The notes under the pieces were generated by a model. The model worked only from the letters and a program-made list of their open reading frames with translations, made no database searches and was not told the DNA's origin. DNA of 64,000 nucleotides from contig VRMN01000001.1 of the NCBI GenBank assembly GCA_008690995.1, forward strand, positions 2,790,001 through 2,854,000. Reading direction: 5' to 3'. How positions within the stretch are numbered: position 1 is the first letter of the stretch; each line of letters starts with the position of its first letter. Of the stretch, positions 19,134 to 29,694 are shown one piece after another. The position numbers and the translations under genes are program-made. This DNA comes from Porphyridium purpureum. Its lineage: Eukaryota; Rhodophyta; Bangiophyceae; Porphyridiales; Porphyridiaceae.

Positions 19134-19997
19134 ATGTTTGGACAGGTGGTGGTTGGACCGCCTGGCTCAGGTAAATCAACGTACTGCGCGGCAGTGGTTG
19201 AGTTTCTGCGTGGCCTTGGACGCAATGTGTGCGTGGTGAACCTGGACCCGGCGAATGAGCGCTGCGCGTATGAACCGGATCTGGACATCCGTGACCTGGT
19301 GCAGCTGGACGCCGTGGCTTCGGAGCACGCGCTCGGGCCAAATGGAGCGCTCATCTACTGTATGGAAGTGCTCGAGAAGAACGTGGACTGGCTCATCGAT
19401 CACCTAGTCGAGCTTTCGCGCACGCATGACGCTTGCCGCTACTTTTTGTTGGATTTGCCCGGCCAGGCCGAATTGTTCACGCACCATCACGCACTCAAGC
19501 ACGTGCTAGACGAGCTGGTGTACCAGCCTAAATTGCGAATGCGCCTGTGCACTGTCAACTTGGTCGACGTGCACTATTGCTTGGATTCGTCGCGCTTTGT
19601 GTCCGTGCTTCTGCATTCGTGGTGCACCATGCTTCATTTGGAGCAGCCGCACGTAAACTTGGTCACCAAAATGGACCTGGCAGATCAGTTTGAGGGCATG
19701 AATATTCGGACGGAAGCATTCAGTGCAGACAGTGAGTACGTGTTGGACACCGACCACTTAGTCGAGCAATTGGATCAGGGCCACAAGGCTGGCCGCTTTG
19801 CCAGCCTGAACGCAGCTTTGCTCGAGGCCGTCGACGATTACGCGCAAGTGTGGTTTTACACCCTAAATCTCTCGGATCGAGATTGCATGCTCCATGCGCA
19901 GATGAAAATCGATCAAGCGATGGGATATGTGTTTCGAGAGCAGGATGCTCTCCGTGCAGCGGCACAGGCGCAAGCTCGGGCACAGACCAATGAATAG
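19134..19997 (+). CDS. GPN2: GPN-loop GTPase 2
   Basis: 287-aa GTPase of the GPN family, which helps assemble RNA polymerase II and bring it into the nucleus. Walker A is VVVGPPGSGKST (5-16). VVNLDPANE follows, then the family-defining Gly-Pro-Asn loop in ALGPNGALIYC (68-70), YFLLDLPGQAELFTHH (Walker B/G3) and NLVTKMDLAD (G4). The frame is open 21 codons upstream but only from GTG; the ATG at 19134 puts the P-loop near the N-terminus as in all GPN proteins. The GALIYCME and DELVYQ features fit GPN2 more than GPN1 or GPN3. The gene is divergent from RPB2. It ends in TAG. Confidence 0.92.
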   Translation: MFGQVVVGPPGSGKSTYCAAVVEFLRGLGRNVCVVNLDPANERCAYEPDLDIRDLVQLDAVASEHALGPNGALIYCMEVLEKNVDWLIDHLVELSRTHDACRYFLLDLPGQAELFTHHHALKHVLDELVYQPKLRMRLCTVNLVDVHYCLDSSRFVSVLLHSWCTMLHLEQPHVNLVTKMDLADQFEGMNIRTEAFSADSEYVLDTDHLVEQLDQGHKAGRFASLNAALLEAVDDYAQVWFYTLNLSDRDCMLHAQMKIDQAMGYVFREQDALRAAAQAQARAQTNE

Positions 19998-20147
19998 AAA
20001 CAAAGTCGTTCTGCACTAGAACCCAAGGAACATTCGAAAAGCTTGGGCGATTCACAATCTGGGTACAGATGGACACAGTGTGCGTGTTCACGACGAATTT
20101 TGATCGTCGCTGACTCAAACGACCCTTGAACATGTGGAATCACCACA

Positions 20148-20384
20148 TCACGCGCGGCGTTCCTCGTTTGACATGGAGGTGTTCATTGAATCAGTGCTTA
20201 GACCTTTTGGGGCAGGCAGCGTCGGTGGCATGCCAATATCAGGAGTCGCTGCATCTTTCGGGAGCCTGATGGCACTGCCGGCATGGAACCTCGGAATCGT
20301 GGGCATGCTCGCCGCGGCTGCTTCGACGAAGCAATTCAGATTCTCCTGCATGACTCTTCTATCATGCATGTCGTCATCGTTCAA
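20148..20384 (-). CDS. Hypothetical protein fragment
   Basis: 78 aa starting MNDDDMHDRRVMQENLNCF, then a Pro/Ala-rich disordered tail. The same frame continues upstream for about 65 more codons of protein-like sequence (including AEKAERQDEPIKTAMATVDS), separated by a single TAG. The upstream part has no ATG of its own before an earlier stop. The helical-then-disordered layout looks like a small adaptor subunit, but no family is recognised. It may be the 3' end of a decayed or interrupted gene. Confidence 0.35.
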   Translation of the reverse strand: MNDDDMHDRRVMQENLNCFVEAAAASMPTIPRFHAGSAIRLPKDAATPDIGMPPTLPAPKGLSTDSMNTSMSNEERRA

Positions 20385-22879
20385 CGCCTATTCAAGAGAC
20401 GCGACTGTGCTGTCGACAGTGGCCATTGCGGTTTTTATTGGTTCATCCTGGCGCTCGGCTTTTTCTGCCGCACCTGACGGTCTGTGAACTATGGCGTTGT
20501 CCCAAGTCGCTCGTCTCCCCTCGAACGAAAGATGTTTCCAAGGATCAGCTTTTCGAACCCGCCCTTCCGCGCCACCTGTTGGTCATTTTTCCGTCGGCTG
20601 AAGAAGCAAGCCATGCAGGACTTTTGTCAACTAGGAGTGATTGAGACCAATTGGAATCTTTGCCTGCGGTGAGTGCGTCGTCTATTTCGGAGACCCGTTG
20701 AGGACTGACGTTCGTACAATGTATCTGCAGGTCGTGACGCGGTCACAAAAACTGAGCCGGAGTCAGAACATCCTTCGATAGACGCATTCCACGGTGACTC
20801 GTTGCATATCTCATCTGCGATGAGGTGTAGCGAGATAGCGCGCGAGGTGGTGCAGGGGAAAGCATGCCTCAGGACGCTGAGACCCTTCCACAGCAAGGAA
20901 GGAAAGGATCCTTTTGCGTCGTGCTCGCTTCATGGCTGCTTTTTGACTTGATTTTGTATGGGCAAGCCGATAGTTGGCGTTGTGAACCACGAGGTTCCAT
21001 GACAATGTGAGGAACGCCATACTAGCCACGCTGAGGCCGCACACTTCAACTCCATCTACTGGCTCAAAGGAACAAATTTCGACACCAAGAATACGTTTTG
21101 TATTCTCTACCATTTTCTTTATGCTAATCGATCAACGCAAGCACGCCGTCAAAGACGAACGTTTCCTCGTGTGTCCAGCCTGCAAACGAAAACCTGGGCA
21201 CGACTCGCTGGGCAAGCATAGGTAGAGCCGTCTGGTTTGCTGGCCACGCACCGACTGGCTGGTCGTGACCCGTACGTGCGAAGCAAAAAGTTGCTATTGT
21301 TCGCTGTGCCACGTGGACGGAGCTTGGGATCTCATGTAATACTTGGGCGCATTTCTGTGTATGTGATAGCTTTTTTGTCGAAGCCATGTTTACTGAGGTG
21401 CTGTGCAGACCTGGAGCTCGTTCATATGCAGATTACCTATGCGATTTGTTTGAGAGATGCGCTTTGTTGCTGAGACTTGTCGTGCGTTGTGATACCAGCT
21501 TCGTCTGTATTCTGGATCGATGAACATCTACCTTCCGCTCCTGCAATATAGCGGCAAGGCATCAAATGATACGTGCCTGCATCTGCCGGTGCAGAGCCAA
21601 CGCACGGGCGTGGTTCCTGCTCAATCTGAAACCAGGCAGGGTGTCTAGAACCGCTCTTGTTATGCCACGTGCCAATGTGCTGGTCGCACTTCATGCCGGC
21701 GAGCTAAAGGCATCTCAATCTTTAGACTCGTCCTCGGCGATTGGGGTTCAGAGTAATCACCCCGGCGAGTCATTCATCTGCACCACGAAAGCTTGCCAAT
21801 GCGTGTACTTTTAGTGGTAGACGATTCAGTTTAAGTTACAATGACGAGAAGTGCTACACCTCGCATCAATACTGGATCGGTTCTTTCGCTTTCCATTCAC
21901 GCCTCGCGCGAGCGCGTCAGCTTGATCACGCTCAGCTGCGGTCTGTTGCCTTCCACTCGGACTCGGTGCGTGGTCATGACAGCCGCTCCGTCTGCGGCCG
22001 TGCTTGCTAGGGTCGTAAGTTCGCGACCGACCCACTCTCTCACATCTGACACCGTCTGTTTGCTCCATGTTCGGCCTTGGCGCCTCGCGTGTCACCTCTT
22101 CGCCCTCGTAGTCAACAGCGGTTACTCCGGACATTGACGCTCACGTTCACCTTACTTCACAATCCCCTCACGGCAAGTACCCTTCCCAACCTAGATGTCG
22201 GGCAGCCGTATTTATACCCCGACATGATGTCTTTAGGTAACTATTGGCGGGTGCGATTCTCACTTGGGCATGTCGAATCTTTGAACGTGTGTAAATCCCA
22301 TGTTGGTCGCTATCTGCTGCTCGTACTCCGCGCCGAGCCGCAATGAGATTCTACCCGTTCGTGCGCGTGCTCGGTGCAAAGCCTGCTGCCGTGGTGGGAA
22401 CGTGTCGATCGTTCAACCTCGTTTCGAGACGCTTTGCGGTGAGCATGCGCGTGAAGCTTGATCCTGGCGTTGGTATCGAGCAACAAACCCACGCGGCTCG
22501 TGAGCTGTATCCTCGACGGATCGCGGTCCGAGCAGGACGTAATCACACCAGGTACAGTAGAAGAGTACAGTCGCAAGTGTAATGGCAAGTGATGGCGCTG
22601 CCGCGAACGGGCTGCTCGGTCCACACACGGTGGGAGCAGGGCCTGACGTCCGTTGCTCACAATCTCTCGAGCGGCAAAGGCTGATGATGTGAGACGAAAG
22701 GGCGCAACACAGTGTCAAGCAGCCATTCCATTTTTAGAAGCATAGAACGCGGGCAGCCGCTTGTTTCTGAATTCTAGTCGCCCGGTTTGTGGACGCGGTG
22801 GCATGAAGCTAGTGAGCAAAACGAATTCAGCTATGGCAGGGTTGACATTCTTGTGCGCTCCTGTGCATCTGCTCCACTT

Positions 22880-22897
22880 CGCGATCGCGCGATCGCG
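22880..22897. repeat. 18-bp palindrome of two overlapping GCGATCGC octamers
   Basis: CGCGATCGCGCGATCGCG is its own reverse complement. It lies in sequence without a recognised gene about 250 bp before the S1 gene's stop codon. The function is unknown. Confidence 0.6.
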
Positions 22898-23148
22898 GTT
22901 ATGTCCTGGAAATGCTCCACGTCGACCCGCGTGAACACACTTTGGAGCTACGGTTGCCCTTCTTTAGCGTCGGACGACTGCCGGTCCCGGCAAGTTGCGT
23001 GTCGAGACTTTCGTACGCGACCTTTGCCCCAGAAAGCCAAGTCGTCTATCCCACGAGTCCCTTTACATTCGCGTACGCGTGCTCGCTTCGACAGAACGAT
23101 CGTCAGAGATTCTAGAGGCATCTTGGCGGGTCCATCACCGAGTCTGCC

Positions 23149-24126
23149 TCATGCGCCACTCGAGCTTTTCCTTTTCGCCTCTCCTTTCTTCGAACGATCG
23201 GAAGTGTATGCCTCGCCCCAATCAGTCGAAAGCCACACCATGGTATTGTACAGCGAAGTATCAAGAGCCTCACGAATAGAGCACGCAAATTGGCCTGTAC
23301 TTGGGTTGGTCCGTACGATCATGACGCGAACCTGCTGCCCCACGCGAACAAATTTGTGAATATCATGAACAAATTTGAGCGATATTTCGGAAATGTGCAC
23401 CAACCCGTTCCGCCCGCAACCTATATTTACAAAACAGCCGTACGGTACCACCTGCGTGACCGTTGCCGCATGTATTTCGCCCACTCGAACCGGCGGAAAG
23501 AGATCGTCTGTGGAAGCCTGAGGACCCGACTCGAGGGACTCCTGACGCCACTGAGTGTTTCCGCCTTCTTCGAACTCATAATCCTGATTTCTCGACATTG
23601 TACGGGTATCATGCTCCTCTCCAAGGCTCGCTGGAGGGATCGGGCGCTCTAACTTTAGTTCCCCAGGGTCGACATCGCTTCGAGCACGGGCTCGAGCAGT
23701 CGCTTCCTCTACATCCTGTTCGCGTAGTAACGTGACACGAATTCTCTCCGCGTCACTCAAGGCCGCGGCGGCATTGAGTGACTGTCGTGTCTGTTGCCCC
23801 ACACGGGGAGGCGGAGCGCCGTGCTGCTGCAATGTCGGCGCCTCTATGGCGTCCGCATCGGCAAACACATCAAGTAGCTCGGTTCTATCTTCATGCGCAC
23901 TGCAGCGCGAATACAAGCTCCGACAGCTGTACACATAATTGGGACCCGGGGCTGCTCCGAACCTTGCTCTTGAGCGCGATGAGAGTCTCCGCAGCGCCGC
24001 CGCAAAGCCGCCCGCGCGAGCGTTCCGGCCGCCCTGCCGGTTTTCTGTGCAGGCCAATTCGGCACCGACCCACGGGCACGCCGCGCGAGCCAGCCCGTTA
24101 GACGCGCACAATGTGTTCACGAACAT
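23149..24126 (-). CDS. S1-domain RNA-binding protein, probably plastid-targeted
   Basis: 325 aa from the first ATG at 24126; the frame runs 21 codons further from GTG only. The N-terminus MFVNTLCASNGLARA, with Phe at position 2 and an Ala/Arg/Ser-rich run of about 80 residues, is the kind of leader red algae use for plastid import. A charged middle follows. The C-terminal part is one S1 OB-fold (about 215-285): VRVGEIHAATVTQVVPYGCFVNIG, NGLVHISEIS, VGQQVRVMIV and FACSIRE. S1 domains bind single-stranded RNA. In plastids such proteins act in translation or RNA stability. The exact partner is unknown. It ends in TGA and is divergent from the GDP-mannose epimerase gene. Confidence 0.85.
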   Translation of the reverse strand: MFVNTLCASNGLARAACPWVGAELACTENRQGGRNARAGGFAAALRRLSSRSRARFGAAPGPNYVYSCRSLYSRCSAHEDRTELLDVFADADAIEAPTLQQHGAPPPRVGQQTRQSLNAAAALSDAERIRVTLLREQDVEEATARARARSDVDPGELKLERPIPPASLGEEHDTRTMSRNQDYEFEEGGNTQWRQESLESGPQASTDDLFPPVRVGEIHAATVTQVVPYGCFVNIGCGRNGLVHISEISLKFVHDIHKFVRVGQQVRVMIVRTNPSTGQFACSIREALDTSLYNTMVWLSTDWGEAYTSDRSKKGEAKRKSSSGA

Positions 24127-24851
24127 GGCTGCCACTGCGCCACGCCGCACCAAGCACACACACCCACCCGCCGGAACGCCGCGTGCCACCCGGTTCTCTT
24201 TCCCCTTTCACCGCGCGCAATAAGCTACGAGTCCCGAGCCTCCGTCTATCGATCAAGTAGCTTCCCCCAGTTCGGAGTGTACTCGGATCTCCGTTCGCGC
24301 ATCCCGTTCGCTGTACACACAGTACCCTCGCTGTACCTAGCTGAACCCAACGCGTCACGGCCCACAGTACCTCCTCTCTGTGTGTGCGCGTCCAGGAAGA
24401 TGCCCCATCCAGAAACCAAAAGACCGGGAAGCCAACCGAATAAAATAAGACACGCCGACGCGCCTTTCGCAGACACCCAAATTGATTGATTGATGGGTGG
24501 CCACAGCAAGAGATGATGATTTTCAGGGCATGTTTGAATAGAGAGCGCTGACGGTGTTCCGCTGTGGTTCTATTTTGGATGTGTGCGCGTGGACAACTGA
24601 CCGTCTTGTGTGTGTTGTTGATATGGATAATCTGCGCGTGTGTGTTTAATATGCGGCGTCGGCACGTGTGTTTTTGGTCGATTGGCGATTGAGCGCGGGA
24701 CAGTGGAAAGGGCTTGTGAGTGGAGGAGGATAACAGGAGGCGTGGTGGGTGTGACTGGGGAAAGAGGGAAGAGAGAGGAGAGAGGAGAAAGCAGACGTGG
24801 TGCGTGTGGGTAGAGTTGGTGAGCGGGAAGGGGAAGAGAGGAAAGGACAGG
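24127..24851. promoter_or_regulatory. Shared upstream region of the S1 gene and GDP-mannose epimerase
   Basis: 725 bp between two divergent starts. The right half is strongly purine-rich on the + strand just before the epimerase ATG (about 24710-24850), probably its 5' leader. CTGTACACACAGTACC and CGCTGTACC at 24310-24335 are loose matches to the GTACAG-type motif. No convincing gene is seen. Confidence 0.45.
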
Positions 24852-25913
24852 ATGGCGGGGGAGAGCAAGGTGAAGGTGTTGGTGACCGGCGGCGGCGGGT
24901 TTATCGCGTCGCATCTGGCAAAGCGGCTGAAGGAGAGCGGCGATTACGCCGCCGTGGTCGTCGCCGACTGGAAGGAGAACGAGTACTTCAAGACTGAGGA
25001 GTTCTGCGATGAGTTCATGCTCCTGGATCTGCGCGATCTCGACAACTGCATCAAGGCCGTCAAGGGCTGCGCGCACGTGTACAACTTGGCCGCAGATATG
25101 GGCGGCATGGGCTTCATCCAGTCGAACCACTCGGTGATCATGTACAACAACACCATGATCTCGTTCAACATGCTCGAGGCCGCCAGGCGCGAGAACGTCA
25201 AGCGCTTCTACTACGCATCCTCCGCGTGCATCTACCCAGAGGGCGCCCAGCTCGACCCAAACAACCCAGGTCTCAAGGAGTCGGACGCCTGGCCGGCACA
25301 GCCCCAGGACGCTTATGGCCTGGAGAAGCTTGCATCGGAGGAGCTCGCGAAGCACTATGGCGTCGACTTCAGCATGGAAGTGCGCATTGGTCGCTTCCAC
25401 AACATCTACGGTCCTCAGGGCACGTGGAAGGGTGGCCGCGAAAAGGCACCAGCCGCGTTCTGCCGCAAGGCGATTGTGGCTGAAAAGGAGTTTGAAATGT
25501 GGGGAGATGGTAAGCAGACGCGCTCTTTCTGCTACGTGGACGACGCTGTCGAAGGCGTCATCCGTCTCATGTTCTCGGACTTCAAGGAGCCGCTCAACAT
25601 TGGCTCGGACGAGATGGTGTCGATGAACGAGATGGCCGAGATGGTCATGGGCTTTGGTAATAAGGAGCTGATGATCAAGCACATTCCGGGACCGGAGGGT
25701 GTGCGCGGCCGCAACAGTGACAACACGCTGTGCAAGAAGGTGCTCGGGTGGGCGCCCGAGATCACGCTGAAGGACGGCCTCGAGAGGACGTACCGATGGA
25801 TTGAGTCCCAGATCGAGGAGGAGAAGACTGCGGGTATTGTCGGCGAGTACTCCTCTAGCAAGGTGGTCGGCACTCACGCACCAACGGAGTCAAAGGCCAG
25901 CTCGCGCAAGTGA
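24852..25913 (+). CDS. GME: GDP-mannose 3,5-epimerase
   Basis: 353-aa extended-SDR enzyme that converts GDP-D-mannose to GDP-L-galactose and GDP-L-gulose. In plants this feeds vitamin C and in red algae also L-galactose for cell-surface galactans. VLVTGGGGFIASHL is the NAD-binding motif. NLAADMGGMGFIQSNHS, FYYASSACIYPE (active Ser and Cys) and AYGLEKLASEEL (Tyr-x-x-x-Lys) give the catalytic centre. GRFHNIYGPQGTWKGGREKAPAAFCRKA and GVRGRNSDN match plant GME closely. The start at 24852 was chosen because it gives the plant-like N-terminus; the frame runs 44 codons upstream through purine-rich leader. Codon choice is strongly biased to C/G third positions, unlike most neighbours, suggesting high expression. 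Confidence 0.97.
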   Translation: MAGESKVKVLVTGGGGFIASHLAKRLKESGDYAAVVVADWKENEYFKTEEFCDEFMLLDLRDLDNCIKAVKGCAHVYNLAADMGGMGFIQSNHSVIMYNNTMISFNMLEAARRENVKRFYYASSACIYPEGAQLDPNNPGLKESDAWPAQPQDAYGLEKLASEELAKHYGVDFSMEVRIGRFHNIYGPQGTWKGGREKAPAAFCRKAIVAEKEFEMWGDGKQTRSFCYVDDAVEGVIRLMFSDFKEPLNIGSDEMVSMNEMAEMVMGFGNKELMIKHIPGPEGVRGRNSDNTLCKKVLGWAPEITLKDGLERTYRWIESQIEEEKTAGIVGEYSSSKVVGTHAPTESKASSRK

Positions 25914-26633
25914 GCACGCCCTTGAAACGAAGTGACGCGTCGTCACACTGGGTACGCGCTCTTGCCTTGAAGACCTGCGAGCGAGTCCTCAGAGATAAGT
26001 GCGATGAATATAACGCGATTCGCAGGGCGTGACGTTGTCATCAGGGCGGTACAAGCGAGGACTGAAAGTGGGTTGTGATTGTGGGACCAGTGTGCCAAGG
26101 GGAGGGTGACCATTGATGCGAAGCATCATTTGCCTGCTTTTGTATTCTACCGATCGCGCTTTGTAGACGTCGTTTCTCTTAACTTTTTTTTCTTTCTTTT
26201 TTTTTTTTTTTTCCCGGGACGTGATGTGACTTCTGTGAGAGCGGATATAGTGAGCGTTTTACTCGTGGTAGTAGCCTTGGATCGCGTCAAGTGATCCGAC
26301 AGTTTTAAAAAAGAAAGGGAAACAGTATAAAAGCTTTGAAGGGGGCATGGAGTCTTCTGTGGGAAAGAAAAGGAAAAACCTGCTCAGCCCGCCGCATCCT
26401 GGAAGCGCTTCCAATCCGCTTGTAGTGGGCAGGCTCCGTCTCGTAACGCAAGATGCTGTCGCCGACGAGGACTAGCCTCAAAGTCCGTCGTTGTTTGGCA
26501 CATCCAGCAAAACAGGATCGTAGATCCTTGCATAAGTTCAAGGTCGAAGCGAATATTTTCAGCGGTCCTGCACATGATATTAACATAAAAATTTACAAGC
26601 TTTCAGACGTGCTCGTCAGCGTCAACTACGGAG
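25914..26633. other. Intergenic region between two convergent genes, with a T tract
   Basis: Holds the 3' flanks of the epimerase gene (+) and the disordered-protein gene (-). It includes a nearly uninterrupted T tract at 26184-26212, probably downstream of the epimerase polyadenylation site. No gene seen. Confidence 0.6.
26184..26212. repeat. Poly-T tract
   Basis: 29 bases, all T except two C, about 270 bp after the epimerase stop codon. Simple sequence, possibly slippage-prone or reflecting an old reverse-strand A tract. Confidence 0.85.
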
Positions 26634-28850
26634 CTAAAAGGGCCGAGTGGCGCCGTGTGGCTTGTCGACTGGATATGGCCCAATGCCATTCGATGGCGGC
26701 ATACCCGTGGGCACGCTCATATCCCCAAAGCCCATTTGCCTGCCACTCACAACGGAGGGCATCCTTTCAGGACCCTGCGGATCACTTGGCCGTGGCGGCG
26801 GCCAAGCCAAATATGGGGCTCGTCCAAAGTCGTGCGGCATCGGACTCTGCATCTCAACACCAAAGCCAGCTGGCGTAGGTCCACGATGCTGCGTAAATTC
26901 GCCATACTCGCGACCGCCGGGGGGCATCCCTGGTATACCCATCGGATACGGCATCTGCATTACGTGTGGAGGCTGTCCGGGCATTGGCTTGTCTCCCGGA
27001 AAAGACCCTCCCGCGCCAGACGGTAATGGCGGTGGACCTACGTACCAACCGTTTCCCATACCATGCGGCGGGCCCGGTGGTGGACCTGGTGGCTGCCCCA
27101 TATGTGCCTGGCCCGCAACATGCTCAAGGCTTCCTCCCCCAGTGCCTTGAAACATACCAAAAAAGGCTTCGGCAGAAAATCGCTGTGGTTGCACGACACC
27201 CATTTCAACCGCTGGAGCAACTGCTGGAGAAACATCTCCGGCGCTTGTTGCTGCTGACTGCTGAGGATACTGGTGGAGCGCTGCGCGCGGATACACATGG
27301 GCGGGTTGCTGCTGATGCTGATCGTGATAATGATGATATTGCTGTTGTTGCTCAGTATTTGGAATACTTGGCACCTTGCGCATCATATCATGCACTGAAA
27401 CCGCCAGATCGAACTCGACATTCGCGTCACCGTTACTAATATTCTTTGGCTTTGGAGCACTTCCTTCTGAACGACCTTGTTCGTCTGTCCCTGAAATCTC
27501 GACGTGGGTCTTTTTCGCCGGAGTAGCCAATACCGGCGGTCCTTTGGGCTCCTGTGCTGCCGCCTGTGCCTTCACTTGATTGAAAAAGCTCAGAACATTT
27601 GGTGCTAACCCTTCGCTGGCCAGTGACGTGCTGCCCAGCGGCGCTGTTGGCGCTGGTGCGATGCCACTTGCTTCGCCACCCACCTTCGCGCTCTCTTCTG
27701 CGGGAGCAGGATTCGTGAACCACCTTCCAAAGCCTCGCGAAGTCACTCGATCCACGTCTTCCCCAATCGAGATGTCAGAGGTCGACTGTCCTCCCGCAGC
27801 CATCCCCAAAAAGATCGACATGTCAAGCGCAGGCTCCGTATGCGGGGGCAGCAAGCTCTCGACAGCAGGATGCATGCTGGCATGTATACCTGCCAAATTT
27901 CCGCAATCCGCAGCGGCGCGTCCAACTTTGCGGACATAAGGGATCGGATCCCGGCGCTTCCGTGTCTCAAAGCCTCCTTTCGAGCACGGACCGCGCGCAA
28001 ACCGCACAAACTCGTTACTCTTGAGCATGGTGTCGGGAGAAGGCGACCGCATCACGCGAGGCGGCTTTGGCGAAGCAGAGGGGCCGCGCATTGCTTCGGC
28101 GCGAGCATTAATGGGCCGTGCCGCTTCCACGCCATTAGAGCCTTTCCCACTTGCCATTTGAGTCACTTTGGCCTCAAACCCGGGACGCACAAACTCCCGC
28201 GCTGGATCACGCCGATTCAGCGGCTTCTTACCCCAAGCCGAGTCCGGCTCTAGCGAGTCGTCGAGCCCTCCAATACCTTCCTCGTATAGTCCTCCCGTAT
28301 TGCCTTCCAAGGCACCATCCAAAAGCGGATGCGAACGAAGCCACGAGTCGTCCAGGGGAACTAATTCAGGGACGCCCCTGATCTCTGCCTCAATCCCACC
28401 GCTGCCGCCATCTCGGCCGGCGTACCCGCTTCCCATCCTCGGAGATGTTTCGAACCTGCCAGATTCGTGCTCAGGTATGGAATCGTCCCCCACGCCTGCA
28501 AGGCGTTGTGACCAATTAAAGCGTGCTTGCGGGTCATAGGCACCGGAATTCACCACGTCGTGCAGTGTATCCGGCGCCGTGGGCACCAGATGTTGAATCT
28601 GGAGAATGTAGTCAAATGCGTACCGGCGCCGGGGTTTGCCCTGACTCGAGTATAACACTGACGTCGCGTAATTTGCGCCTGATCCTTCAAGCGCCGATGC
28701 GTCTACGGTGGAGAAGCCTGGCGGCGCGGCGCGAAAGTAGGGCATCTGGCCTACCTGCACTGCGTGGATGGGCGGAAGATTGCCATTATCAGCGCCACCG
28801 CCTACATTCTGGCTGTTTCCCCCTCTCAGAGCTGCGAGCAATTCTTCCAT
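26634..28850 (-). CDS. Disordered Pro/Gly/Gln-rich protein with eIF4E-binding-like motif
   Basis: 738 aa from the first ATG at 28850. Nearly the whole chain is low-complexity: Pro, Gly, Ser, Gln and His runs, with a very Pro/Gly-rich end. Near the N-terminus KPRRRYAFDYILQIQHL (about 73-89) has the form Tyr-x4-Ile-Leu, close to the Tyr-x4-Leu-hydrophobic motif by which eIF4G, 4E-BPs and 4E-T grip eIF4E. The basic residues before it and the Gln after it are also as in eIF4G. Short repeated islands (EFVRPGFEAK; EFVRFARGP) and LAPNVLSFFNQVKAQ look like further peptide motifs. By layout it resembles 4E-T or another translational regulator, but this is an inference. It ends in TAG. Confidence 0.75.
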   Translation of the reverse strand: MEELLAALRGGNSQNVGGGADNGNLPPIHAVQVGQMPYFRAAPPGFSTVDASALEGSGANYATSVLYSSQGKPRRRYAFDYILQIQHLVPTAPDTLHDVVNSGAYDPQARFNWSQRLAGVGDDSIPEHESGRFETSPRMGSGYAGRDGGSGGIEAEIRGVPELVPLDDSWLRSHPLLDGALEGNTGGLYEEGIGGLDDSLEPDSAWGKKPLNRRDPAREFVRPGFEAKVTQMASGKGSNGVEAARPINARAEAMRGPSASPKPPRVMRSPSPDTMLKSNEFVRFARGPCSKGGFETRKRRDPIPYVRKVGRAAADCGNLAGIHASMHPAVESLLPPHTEPALDMSIFLGMAAGGQSTSDISIGEDVDRVTSRGFGRWFTNPAPAEESAKVGGEASGIAPAPTAPLGSTSLASEGLAPNVLSFFNQVKAQAAAQEPKGPPVLATPAKKTHVEISGTDEQGRSEGSAPKPKNISNGDANVEFDLAVSVHDMMRKVPSIPNTEQQQQYHHYHDQHQQQPAHVYPRAALHQYPQQSAATSAGDVSPAVAPAVEMGVVQPQRFSAEAFFGMFQGTGGGSLEHVAGQAHMGQPPGPPPGPPHGMGNGWYVGPPPLPSGAGGSFPGDKPMPGQPPHVMQMPYPMGIPGMPPGGREYGEFTQHRGPTPAGFGVEMQSPMPHDFGRAPYLAWPPPRPSDPQGPERMPSVVSGRQMGFGDMSVPTGMPPSNGIGPYPVDKPHGATRPF

Positions 28851-29686
28851 TGAAAAGCTAAACCACAACGCACTTCTCGACCTTCTCTGATGTGCAGCAG
28901 GACCCCTTCCTGAAAGTCATCGAACTCGTCCAGACTTGTACCGCACCACCGAGCTCAATCGCCTCAAGTTTTCGAGATCGTACACGAAGCCGAAACCCGT
29001 CCTGTCACGCCACTCCGCGCGCGCGCACGTTTTCCCTCGCCTTTCTCGCTCTCGCCACGTCCACCACGCACGCGAGGAAACCTCAAATTAGTGATCCCCT
29101 CTTGACGAGTGCTGTCGAGAACTCCACCCTTCGCTACCCAACCCGCGATATTGTTCCGCTCCCCGCGCACACCAAGTATCCCTCCCGATCGCGTCACACG
29201 CGCCCGTTCGTCGTCCGCTCGCAAGGCCCCTCAACTTGCGGTTCACCGTGCACAGTGCACCACCACGCACGATTGATCCGAGTAGGCCACAGCACAGAGC
29301 ACGCTTTCCAGGCACGCCAAACACGTTTCCCCCTGTAGCGCGCGCGTGCGCGCGCAATCTCGCTTTCTACCCGCCGCGCCGCTTCCCTTTCCACCGCCGT
29401 GCGCCACCCTCTGTCCCAATCCCTCTGCCCTCATCAACGCCGCCACCATCTACTCGCACGCGCCGTCCATCTCCTCCAGCCTCCATCTGGTACACCACCG
29501 CTCCGACACAGGAACGCATCGTCGAAAACAGACCATAACAAAAAGCACGCCGAACCGAACAGAGAAAAGAGACGGGAGAAGGAACAGATACAAAACACGA
29601 CGACCAGCGCATACTTCCCAAACAAACTAGCAGAACGCGCCAATTTGCTACGAAACTTGGATGTTGGGAATATCAAGGTACAGTAT

Positions 29687-29694
29687 GTACAGTG
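29687..29694 (+). promoter_or_regulatory. GTACAGTG motif
   Basis: Exact octamer preceded nine bases earlier by GTACAGTA, in the intergenic region between two divergent genes. Role inferred from recurrence elsewhere in the window. Confidence 0.3.

Larger units (their letters stand above)
19998..23148. other. 3.1-kb region without a firmly identified gene
   Basis: No frame matches a family I know. The - strand around 20150-20580 has convincing protein-like composition in one frame, interrupted by one TAG (see the entry at 20148-20384). Shorter coding-like stretches lie at 20811-21113 and 21127-21387 on the - strand, in other frames. 21500-23100 shows only short overlapping frames. A perfect 18-bp palindrome of two overlapping GCGATCGC sites lies at 22880-22897. 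The 3' flank of the S1 gene ends this stretch. Confidence 0.4.

Noticed and set aside
24570-25877. 435-codon open frame antisense to GDP-mannose epimerase
   Set aside because: It mirrors the strongly biased codon use of the epimerase gene; its translation is His/Leu/Val-rich without family resemblance.
28892-29630. Several overlapping + strand frames
   Set aside because: Produced by pyrimidine-rich leader sequence; translations are Pro/Ser/Arg/Thr-rich in every frame.
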